The translations under genes and the position numbers were made by a program. A model generated the notes under the pieces. That model saw only the letters and a program-made list of their open reading frames with translations, searched no databases and was not told the DNA's origin. 64,000 bases of DNA from Pseudomonas baetica. Its GTDB lineage: Bacteria; Pseudomonadota; Gammaproteobacteria; Pseudomonadales; Pseudomonadaceae. This document shows, piece by piece, positions 9,157 to 16,261 of the stretch (the stretch's first letter is position 1; the number at the start of each line of letters is the position of its first letter). The DNA is taken from the NCBI RefSeq assembly GCF_019733355.1, contig NZ_JAIHLQ010000013.1, positions 62,001 through 126,000 of the forward strand, read 5' to 3'.

Positions 9157-9996
9157 TCAGCTCTCGGCAATCAACCAATCCATCTGCCACCCACCCTGGG
9201 TCTGGCCCAATTTCTTGGACAGCCACGGCAGCAACTCACGCAACTCTTCCTCCAGCCCCCACGGCGGATTGGCAATCGCCATCCCGGAGCCGTTCAGGCT
9301 GTTCGGCGTGTCCAGCGGATGCACCAGCAACTCCACGCGCAGCAACTTCGGCGCACCGGTGCCAGCCAAGTCCTGATAGAAACGGCGCAACGCGCGCTGA
9401 TCCTTCACCGGATACCAGATCGCCGCCACGGTTTGGCGCATCCGGCCAATCGCCTCTTTCATCGATGCCGCACACCGCTGCATTTCATCGAGCTGTTCGA
9501 ACGGCGGGTCAATCAACATCACCGCACGCTTCTCCTGCACAGGCAACATCGCCCGCGCCACATGCCAGCCCTCGCCCAGATGAACTTTCACCCGACGATC
9601 GCCGGCCATGTTGTCCTTGAGCAGCACGCCGTCTTGCGGGTGCTTCTCGTTGAGCATCAGCCGATCCTGCGGGCGGGTCAGACGTCGCGCCAGCTCCGGC
9701 GAGCCCGGGTAATAGCGCAACTGGCCATCCGGGTTCATCGCGTGCAGCACCTTCATGTAGTCGGCGGTCAGCGCCGGCAAGTCGGGCTGATCCCACAACC
9801 GCGCGATGCCTTCCAGGTACTCACCGGTGCGATTGGCCTGATCGCCCTGCAAGTCATACAGACCGATGCCGGCGTGGCTGTCGAGATAGGCAAACGGCTG
9901 CTCCTTGCGCGACATCAGGGCGATGAGGCGGGTCAAGGTCAGGTGTTTGAACACATCGGCGTGATTGCCGGCATGGAAGGCGTGACGATAATTCAT
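9157..9996 (-). CDS. rlmJ: 23S rRNA (adenine(2030)-N6)-methyltransferase RlmJ
   Basis: The 279-residue protein begins MNYRHAFHAGNHADVFKH, the conserved N-terminus of the RlmJ (formerly YhiR/ComJ) family. It carries the catalytic DPPFE motif ('LIDPPFEQLDE') typical of N6-adenine methyltransferases and a YPGSPE segment near residue 105. It uses SAM to methylate A2030 of 23S rRNA during ribosome assembly. The length is normal for the family. It converges with msrA and diverges from the immunity-like gene at 10160. Confidence 0.96.
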   Translation of the reverse strand: MNYRHAFHAGNHADVFKHLTLTRLIALMSRKEQPFAYLDSHAGIGLYDLQGDQANRTGEYLEGIARLWDQPDLPALTADYMKVLHAMNPDGQLRYYPGSPELARRLTRPQDRLMLNEKHPQDGVLLKDNMAGDRRVKVHLGEGWHVARAMLPVQEKRAVMLIDPPFEQLDEMQRCAASMKEAIGRMRQTVAAIWYPVKDQRALRRFYQDLAGTGAPKLLRVELLVHPLDTPNSLNGSGMAIANPPWGLEEELRELLPWLSKKLGQTQGGWQMDWLIAES

Positions 9997-10159
9997 GGCT
10001 GCTCCTGCGAAGGGCGCAAAGTTTACCTTTTACCGGGCGGCAAGTCAGGGGGTGGCGGCTGAGCGGCCTCTTACATGTTAAGAATCTGACCCACCCCCCT
10101 CGCCACAGGTCATTTATCTCGCTTAACTGGCAGGTACTCGCCGACAGGAAGTCCACCCC

Positions 10160-10573
10160 ATGCGTCACCCGATCTTTTTCTCTCTGTGCCTGATCGGCTC
10201 AATGCACGCTGTTTCGGGCGAAAACCACATTGCGCAGGCCCGCCAAATGCTCAAGAACTACGGTTTGAGTCACTGCATCCTGAAGCCATTCAAAGAAAAT
10301 TCAGCATTGGAAAAGGACATCGGTCTGTCCGCTGGTGCTTACTCGTTCATGGGCAAAGGCATGCACTCCGTCCTGCAAAATGAAGACACGCTGCAAGCGC
10401 TGCACGATCCATATAAAGAAACCAGAAACTATGTGTATGCGGCCTACGAGCAGACACCGTCGATCAGCAAACACTCGAACAGCAATGTCGTTTTTTATGG
10501 GTGCCTGGAGGTCTACAACTCAGAGGCTTTCGACAGTTTTATCAAGACTCAGGATCGCTACATCGCAGACTGA
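10160..10573 (+). CDS. Secreted small protein resembling Tai4-type T6SS amidase immunity proteins
   Basis: The 137-residue protein starts at ATG 10160 after AGGAAG. It has a signal peptide (MRHPIFFSLCLIGSMHA) and two cysteines in the mature part (Cys39 in LSHCI, Cys115 in FYGCLEV) that could form a disulfide. The pattern 'LKNYGLSHCI ... GLSAGAY ... YGCLEVYNSEAFDSF' resembles the Tai4 family, periplasmic proteins that block Tae4 cell-wall amidases. No Tae4-like amidase gene lies beside it, so it would be an orphan immunity gene, possibly protecting against neighbours. The vgrG/DUF4123 pair 1.4 kb away supports a T6SS connection. The family call is from pattern only. Confidence 0.6.
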   Translation: MRHPIFFSLCLIGSMHAVSGENHIAQARQMLKNYGLSHCILKPFKENSALEKDIGLSAGAYSFMGKGMHSVLQNEDTLQALHDPYKETRNYVYAAYEQTPSISKHSNSNVVFYGCLEVYNSEAFDSFIKTQDRYIAD

Positions 10574-10592
10574 CTGCCGTACCCTCAACGTC

Positions 10593-10659
10593 AAAAGATC
10601 GCAGCCTTCGGCAGCGCCTACAGGGAATTCTATGAGCTGCCGAAGGCTGCGATCTTTTG
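10593..10659. repeat. Long palindromic repeat / bidirectional terminator
   Basis: AAAAGATCGCAGCCTTCGGC and its near-perfect complement lie 67 bases apart end to end, with T residues at both outer ends. It sits between the convergent genes at 10160 and 10677, so it probably terminates both. Confidence 0.75.
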
Positions 10660-10676
10660 ATCTTGCTCCTGAAAAT

Positions 10677-10997
10677 TCAGGAAGGCATCGCGCGCAACCG
10701 CTTGCCGATGACATCGAGGACATCACACCCATCACGTAACGGAATCACGCAGAGCCGGGCGAAGTCGCTGAGGATCATCGAGTCGCACTCGATCGAGCCG
10801 CGCATGCACAGGTTTTCCAGCACCTGGACGACCGTGCGGATGCGATGGTTGGCAGCGTCCATCAGGATGTCGGAGGGGACGTGGGTGTCGATGAACAGGG
10901 TGGGCATGTCGCTGCAATTGCCGGTGAGGGCCATGAAGCGATTGTCGGGATGGGGGATGATTTTTTCGTAGGGTGGATCCGGTTTTAGCGCTGTCAT
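10677..10997 (-). CDS. Small conserved Pseudomonas protein (DUF3077/DUF6124-like)
   Basis: The 106-residue protein starts at ATG 10997 with AGAGG upstream; the frame stays open for another 64 codons, but those look like leader. The N-terminus MTALKPDPPYEK and the helical remainder (LFIDTHVPSDILMDAA ... MILSDFARLCVIPL) recall the small Pseudomonas DUF3077/DUF6124 proteins, which begin with a K-P-x-PP motif. Those proteins have no established function. No signal peptide or membrane segment is visible. The preceding leader contains hairpin-forming sequence, suggesting post-transcriptional control. The family assignment is moderate. Confidence 0.55.
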   Translation of the reverse strand: MTALKPDPPYEKIIPHPDNRFMALTGNCSDMPTLFIDTHVPSDILMDAANHRIRTVVQVLENLCMRGSIECDSMILSDFARLCVIPLRDGCDVLDVIGKRLRAMPS

Positions 10998-11328
10998 CTT
11001 TTGAACCTCTGGTAGTGAAATGAGCTTCCACCATCGCCCTCCTACAGGTTTGGGTGGCAGCCATGCGCGGGGTAGGAGTACCGAGACCAGAGAACTCGGC
11101 CACGCCGAAGCGTGCCCGCGCATAGCCGCCGCAAATGATCTTACGGACGCACGTAGACTGCCGCAAATCGGGCAACGACGTTTATGCACTCTTCTAGTAT
11201 CAAGGCTCCTACACCCTGTCGCCGCATCTGCGGTGACAGTTCAAGACTATCCCCGAAAATCACCGCCCACCAGTTCATGAAAACCGCCGCAACTCGAAGG
11301 AAACGTCCGAAGCCTTCGCCCGGAAATG
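10998..11328 (-). other. Intergenic region: leader of the 10997 gene and possible gene remnant
   Basis: This 331-base stretch has no convincing gene. On the minus strand it holds a GC hairpin (GCACGCTTCGGCGTGG, around 11100-11115) and CCGAG/CTCGG arms around 11080-11098, and it ends in the ribosome site for the 10997 start. Its distal half (11141-11332) contains a 63-codon frame that begins with a GTG overlapping the stop of the DUF4123 gene. This may be a remnant of the effector gene expected here, or chance. Confidence 0.4.
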
Positions 11329-12039
11329 TCACTCCGACTCTGCCAGCAAATACGCCAACAACGCCGATTGCGACGATTCTTCCGACGTTGAACGCTCAAA
11401 AAACTGCCCGACCTTGCAGCGCAAAACCGCCTCGGGAAATGCCTCGAACAATGCGGGATGCTCCTCGCTCAGCCACTGCACGGCGTTGCCCACCCGGACG
11501 TCATTCCCCGCCGAAGCCAACACCGAGTCAGGCACCGTCCACCAAGGAAACACACGCCCCGAAACCTGCGCCCGCCCCCCGATGTCCAAGGCCTGACCAT
11601 TGATCAGTCCGCGTGAAATCATCGGCAAAAGCTGCGCCGCATCCACTGCATCGGACTGCAAGATCGGCAACAAAAACCGCCCATCCCAAAACCGAAAAAA
11701 CACCGTTTTACCGCTCGGCATCAGCACCTGACTCAGGCTGCGAAAATGCTCGACCACCACTTCCAGGCTCGCCGAAGACACCGCCAACCAGCCCCAGTCA
11801 CGGGACTCGGTAGTCGCCACCCAATCCAGAAACTCACTGTCCGCCGCGACAATTCCCACATAGGGCATCACCGCGTCCCACTCGGCGTAAATCGTGTCCG
11901 CCCAGATCGGGCTCGATGTCACCGGCGGCGGCTTGGCATCACTGGCATTGCTGAAGATCGCGAACAACTGCTCTGCCGGTTTCAGCGGTTCACGCGCCAA
12001 CCATGCGCGCGGCTCAAGCAAGTCAGGCTGCACAGACAC
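11329..12039 (-). CDS. DUF4123 domain protein, T6SS effector adaptor/chaperone
   Basis: The 236-residue protein starts at GTG 12039, inside the 3' end of vgrG, with AAGGAC upstream; a longer frame from ATG 12078 is possible. The sequence 'AEQLFAIF ... YAEWDAVMPYVGIV ... WGWLAVSSASLEVVVEHFRSL ... FFRFWDGRFLLPIL' matches DUF4123. Members of this family load toxic effectors onto the tip of a cognate VgrG. It is translationally coupled to vgrG by a 17-base overlap. The usual next gene, the effector, is missing: only a leader region and a small unrelated gene follow. It may therefore be non-functional or may serve an effector encoded elsewhere. Confidence 0.88.
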   Translation of the reverse strand: MSVQPDLLEPRAWLAREPLKPAEQLFAIFSNASDAKPPPVTSSPIWADTIYAEWDAVMPYVGIVAADSEFLDWVATTESRDWGWLAVSSASLEVVVEHFRSLSQVLMPSGKTVFFRFWDGRFLLPILQSDAVDAAQLLPMISRGLINGQALDIGGRAQVSGRVFPWWTVPDSVLASAGNDVRVGNAVQWLSEEHPALFEAFPEAVLRCKVGQFFERSTSEESSQSALLAYLLAESE

Positions 12040-14035
12040 CGTCCTTGCAGCGCTCGCACTCTTCGCAGAACGGCGCATCGCCTTTAAAACTCATAATTTG
12101 CGCGGCCGTCAGCATTGCCGCCGGCGCCGCCGCCAATGTATCCGGCAACCCCGGCACACTCGGCGCCGCACTCATCGCCGCCATCGGCGCGCCACCCACA
12201 ACAATCGGTACGCTGCTGAAAATCCCGCCGGGGCCGATGTTGATCCACTGCCCGCCCGCCTGAATCGTCGCGCTCGCGCCGCCGTCGATCACCACTTGCT
12301 GGCCGGCGCTGACGTGGAATTGCGCACTGGCGCTGGTCGCCTGACTGCTCACGCGGATATGCCGATCACCCACCACCGTCAGATGATCATCCTGCTTCAC
12401 CTCGGTCTGGCGCTGGCCGTGGGTGATGCGTTGTTCATCGGCCTTAAGCTCATGTTTGGCGGTGCCGGTGACGACGATGCTGCGCTGGTTGTCGACCTGC
12501 ACCTGCTGATCGTGCAGCACATGCTGCGTCCAGTTGCGCTGGGCGCGCAGGTAGATTTCCTCGGCGCCTTTTTTATCCTCGATGCGCAGTTCGTTGTAGC
12601 CCCCGCCACCGGGGCTGCTCTGGCTACGGAAGAGGCTGCGGGTTTTCTCGGCCGGCAGGTCCAGCGGTACCGGGGTGGCGGCGTTTGGCAGGCAACCCAT
12701 TACCAACGGTTTATCGGCATCGGCATCGATGAACCCGACCAGCACTTCCATGCCGACTCTTGGGATCAGCACACTACCGTAGCCGTCGTGCGCCCAACCC
12801 GTGGCGACCCGCAGCCAGCAACTGGAATGTTCGTTGAACTCGCCGTCACGGTCCCAGGCCAGTTGCACCTTGACCCGACCGTATTCGTCGCAATGTATTT
12901 CGCTGTCCTGAGGCCCGGTGACGACGGCGGGTTGATACCCGCGCACCTGCGGCTTCGCCCCCAAGGCTGGGCGAAAGAACACGTCCCACGGTGTGGCGAG
13001 AAAGGTATTACGGTAACCCTGGAACTCTTCCCCATCACTGGTCACCGATTCCTCCAGCACTTGCGGCTGTCGGCCACGGTGTTCAATGGCCGTCAGCAAC
13101 CAGAGATCGTTCCAGTCCTGACGCGGATGCTCGGTAAGTTGCAGGAAATGTCCGCTAACCAGTGCCGACTCATCGCTGATGCCTTCGGCCTGACGGTAAT
13201 CGGCGGCATGCCGCTCAAGTGCACGTTGAGCCAGGTGTTTGCCGGTTTCCCGATCATCGAATTGTCCGGGAAAGTGATAATCCTCCAGCACCGGGCGCTG
13301 CTCGCCGTCGATGCGGCTTTCCAGTTGCAGGCGCGGCTTTTCAAAGTTGTAGTCGCGCCGGGTGACTACGCTGGTACGGGTTTCCACGCGAACGTTGAAA
13401 CGCTTGATCGCTGGCCCTCCGCCCGCCATGCCACTTCCCGGCAAATACAGCTTCGGTTGCGCCAATCGCGGGAACACGGTTTGATCATCGCCGAACACCA
13501 GCAAGTGGCCTTCGGGACTGTGCTGAAAGTGGTAATGAATACCGACTTCCGCACACAGGCGCTGGATGAACGCCAGATCGCTCTCGGCGTACTGCACGCA
13601 ATATTCACGCTGCGGGTAGTCGCTGCCGAGGTGAAACTCAAAGGCATCGCGCAGAATCGCGTGATCCTTAAGGATCTGCGCCACGATCTGCGGCACGGTC
13701 TGATGCTGGAATATCCGCTGATTGATCCGCTGCCCAAGGTATGTCAGACGCGGGACAAGGCTTACGTGATAGCGCGTCAGACGTTTCCCGGAGTCGCCCT
13801 GCCCAACCTGATAAATCTGACCATGGACGCCGGAACCGTCTGCATCAAAACTCAGAAACGCCTGACAGTGCAGCAGGCTTTCCAGGTCCAGATCCGGCCG
13901 CTCGCTGACCAGTTCCAGTTCAAAACGAAAGGGTTGGCTGATGGCTTCCTTGCCCGTGAACTCAAGAACCTTGAGGTCATGCTGGGCGCCTTCGAGGGTC
14001 AACGTGAAACGCGGTTGATTGGCAGGCGCGAACAT
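12023..14035 (-). CDS. vgrG: Type VI secretion system spike protein VgrG/TssI
   Basis: The 670-residue trimeric spike protein tips the T6SS Hcp tube. The N-terminal gp27-like part (FTLTLEGAQHDLKVLEF, then SLVPRLTYLGQRINQRIFQ) is followed by the gp5 OB-fold (VTGPQDSEIHCDEYGRVKVQ, WLRVATGWAHDGYG), a beta-prism needle with RSQSSPGGGGYNELRIEDKKG, and a DUF2345-type C-terminal repeat region. It ends in an unusual Cys-rich tail, CEECERCKDGVCAA, that may bind metal or the adaptor. No hcp or other tss genes are in the window, so this is an orphan vgrG island. A start at ATG 14035 gives the standard N-terminus. Confidence 0.96.
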   Translation of the reverse strand: MFAPANQPRFTLTLEGAQHDLKVLEFTGKEAISQPFRFELELVSERPDLDLESLLHCQAFLSFDADGSGVHGQIYQVGQGDSGKRLTRYHVSLVPRLTYLGQRINQRIFQHQTVPQIVAQILKDHAILRDAFEFHLGSDYPQREYCVQYAESDLAFIQRLCAEVGIHYHFQHSPEGHLLVFGDDQTVFPRLAQPKLYLPGSGMAGGGPAIKRFNVRVETRTSVVTRRDYNFEKPRLQLESRIDGEQRPVLEDYHFPGQFDDRETGKHLAQRALERHAADYRQAEGISDESALVSGHFLQLTEHPRQDWNDLWLLTAIEHRGRQPQVLEESVTSDGEEFQGYRNTFLATPWDVFFRPALGAKPQVRGYQPAVVTGPQDSEIHCDEYGRVKVQLAWDRDGEFNEHSSCWLRVATGWAHDGYGSVLIPRVGMEVLVGFIDADADKPLVMGCLPNAATPVPLDLPAEKTRSLFRSQSSPGGGGYNELRIEDKKGAEEIYLRAQRNWTQHVLHDQQVQVDNQRSIVVTGTAKHELKADEQRITHGQRQTEVKQDDHLTVVGDRHIRVSSQATSASAQFHVSAGQQVVIDGGASATIQAGGQWINIGPGGIFSSVPIVVGGAPMAAMSAAPSVPGLPDTLAAAPAAMLTAAQIMSFKGDAPFCEECERCKDGVCAA

Positions 14036-14184
14036 CCGATGTCTCTCTGCAGAATGAGGGCGGGCGATTCTGCATGAGGGGCAAGGGGTGCTGAGCGGGT
14101 GACGGGAAAATCAGATTCCCCCTACTTGTACTGTCGAATAATCCTCCGAAAATCGACGCATCCGACTACAGACACAGCCCTCAA

Positions 14185-14238
14185 AACCACCACCCCCTAT
14201 AGGAGTGAGCCTGCTCGCTCCTGTAGGGGATGGTGGTG
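14185..14238. repeat. Palindromic repeat upstream of vgrG
   Basis: CACCACCCCCTATAGGAG and its near-complement flank a GTGAGCCTGCTC core. It is a single REP-like hairpin between divergent-side vgrG and the putP terminator. Confidence 0.6.
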
Positions 14239-14262
14239 AATCAGAGATAGTGCAGGCACAAA

Positions 14263-14298
14263 AAAACGGCCCGCCTCTTGTTGGAGACGGGCCGTTTT
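14263..14298 (-). terminator. Rho-independent terminator of putP
   Basis: AAAACGGCCCG and CGGGCCGTTTT arms around a 14-base loop, 24 bases past the putP stop. With A and T runs at both sides it could act in both directions. Confidence 0.85.
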
Positions 14299-14321
14299 CT
14301 GTGAGCCTCAGCTCAGTGCAA

Positions 14322-15806
14322 TCACTTGTTCAGGTGGAAATCTTTTTCCGCCGCTTCGAAGCGCTGCACCATGCCTTTGGTTGGCTCGCCCAGTTTGCTG
14401 ACGATGAAGATAGCCAGGCTGGCGAAGATGAAGCCCGGGATGATTTCGTACAGACCCATCAGCTCGAAATGCTTCCAGACCACCACGGTGATCGCGCCGA
14501 CCAGGATACCGGCCAGTGCGCCGTCGCGGGTCATGCCTTTCCAGATCACCGAGATCAGTACAACCGGACCAAACGCGGCACCGAAACCGGCCCAGGCGTA
14601 GGACACCAGACCCAGTACACGGTTATCCGGATTGGACGCCAGACCGATAGCGATCAGTGCGACCAACAGCACCATGGTGCGACCGACCCAGACCAGTTCG
14701 GTTTGCGAAGCGGATTTGCGCACGAAGGTTTTGTAGAAGTCTTCCGTCAGAGAACTGGAGCACACCAGCAACTGGCAGCTCAGGGTACTCATCACTGCCG
14801 CCAGGATCGCCGACAGCAGGACACCGGCAACCCATGGGTTGAACAGGATCTTGGTCAGTTCGATGAACACACGCTCAGGGTTTTCAGTGACTGCGCCTGC
14901 CATTTCCGGGTGCGCCGAGAAGTAAGCGATACCGAAGAAACCAACAGCCACGGTGCCAGCCAGGCACAGGATCATCCAGGTCATGGAGATGCGGCGAGCC
15001 TTGGCAATCGATTTCACCGAATCAGCGGCCATGAAACGCGCGAGGATGTGAGGCTGACCGAAGTAGCCCAGACCCCAGCCCATCAACGAGATGATGCCGA
15101 TGAAAGTGGTGCCCTTGAGCATGTCGAAGTTGCTTGGGTCCTTGGCTTCGATGGCCAGGAACGTGGTGTCGACGCCACCGGTCGCCAGCAGCACGATGAT
15201 CGGCGTGAGGATCAGAGCGAAGATCATCAGCGTGGCTTGCACGGTGTCAGTCCAGCTCACCGCGAGGAAACCGCCAATAAAGGTGTAGGCAATCGTCGCC
15301 GCAGCACCGGCCCACAGCGCCGTCTCGTAGGACATGCCGAAGGTGCTTTCGAACAGACGGGCGCCGGCCACGATGCCGGAAGCACAGTAGATGGTGAAGA
15401 ACACCAGAATCACGATCGCCGAGATGATCCGCAGCAAGCCGCTTTTGTCTTCGAAGCGGCTGGCGAAGTAGTCCGGCAGGGTCAAGGCATCACCGTTGTG
15501 CTCGGTCTGCACACGCAGACGGCCGGCGACGAACAGCCAGTTCAGGTAGGCGCCGATCACCAGACCGATGGCGATCCAGCCTTCAGACAGACCGGACATG
15601 TAGATGGCGCCCGGCAGGCCCATCAGCAACCAGCCACTCATGTCGGAAGCACCGGCAGACAGGGCCGTTACGACACTGCCCAAGCTGCGGCCGCCAAGAA
15701 TATAGTCAGAAAGGTTGTTGGTGGAGCGATAGGCCATCAAGCCGATCAGCACCATTGCTGCGATGTAGATCACGAACGTGATCAGGGTTGGATTGCTTAC
15801 GCTCAT
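14322..15806 (-). CDS. putP: Sodium/proline symporter PutP
   Basis: The 494-residue member of the sodium:solute symporter family imports proline with Na+. ATG at 15806 (MSVSNPTLITFVIYIAAM) is chosen over the upstream open frame because it begins directly with the first membrane helix, at the family's usual length. About 13 transmembrane segments are expected. Recognisable stretches are GGRSLGSVVTALSAGASDMSGW, the Na+-binding region of this family, and GWGLGYFGQPHILARFMA. It is transcribed away from putA, sharing a 455-base control region full of GTTGCA motifs, so both are probably repressed by PutA when proline is absent. Confidence 0.96.
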   Translation of the reverse strand: MSVSNPTLITFVIYIAAMVLIGLMAYRSTNNLSDYILGGRSLGSVVTALSAGASDMSGWLLMGLPGAIYMSGLSEGWIAIGLVIGAYLNWLFVAGRLRVQTEHNGDALTLPDYFASRFEDKSGLLRIISAIVILVFFTIYCASGIVAGARLFESTFGMSYETALWAGAAATIAYTFIGGFLAVSWTDTVQATLMIFALILTPIIVLLATGGVDTTFLAIEAKDPSNFDMLKGTTFIGIISLMGWGLGYFGQPHILARFMAADSVKSIAKARRISMTWMILCLAGTVAVGFFGIAYFSAHPEMAGAVTENPERVFIELTKILFNPWVAGVLLSAILAAVMSTLSCQLLVCSSSLTEDFYKTFVRKSASQTELVWVGRTMVLLVALIAIGLASNPDNRVLGLVSYAWAGFGAAFGPVVLISVIWKGMTRDGALAGILVGAITVVVWKHFELMGLYEIIPGFIFASLAIFIVSKLGEPTKGMVQRFEAAEKDFHLNK

Positions 15807-15950
15807 TGAGTTACGCCCTGGCTTTGTTTTTATGTAGCAACGGTGGTGAATCGTGCACAAACGACTAAGTTTGGCAGACGATTCCGTATCCCGCGCATTT
15901 AGGACTGATGTTTCCCCAGGAAAGCCACCAGCCGGTACACCGGGTATCCC

Positions 15951-16191
15951 GGTTGCACCTTGGGCGCGAATGCTATGCAACAAATCAAATAAGGTGCAAC
16001 CAGTTTCGACCGAATAAGTTGCACCTAGTCGGATTTATCGACAATCGCCCCGTTTTTGCTCCCTTTTGTGGCAGTCATGGCTCTTGGCTAGAAGCAAAAG
16101 CACCAAGCAGGGGCAGCACTTTCGTGCCAGAAATTAATTCCTGACGAACTGCCTGTTTTTCCGACAAAAAAGGGTTGCACCCGGTTGCACC
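15951..16191. promoter_or_regulatory. Probable PutA operator array (GTTGCA sites) in the putP-putA intergenic region
   Basis: The nine-base sequence GGTTGCACC occurs at 15951, 16173 and 16183 on the plus strand and at 15993-16001 as its complement. Shorter copies lie at 16018-16025 (GTTGCACC) and 15976-15981 (TGCAAC). GTTGCA is the known core bound by the ribbon-helix-helix domain of E. coli PutA, and the putA gene next door encodes that domain. The 455-base region 15807-16261 contains no gene. Confidence 0.85.
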
Positions 16192-16261
16192 TCTTTCAAC
16201 GCGCGGCTAATCTTGCCGCCAGCTGATGCCACGCAACTGTGGCAACCATGAGGATAAAAAT

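Noticed and set aside
11894..14077. A 727-codon plus-strand frame over vgrG
   Set aside because: The minus strand encodes a clear VgrG with all domains and the plus frame has no family resemblance.
14205..15809. A 534-codon frame antisense to putP
   Set aside because: A His/Gln/Arg-rich artefact of antisense translation of a membrane protein.
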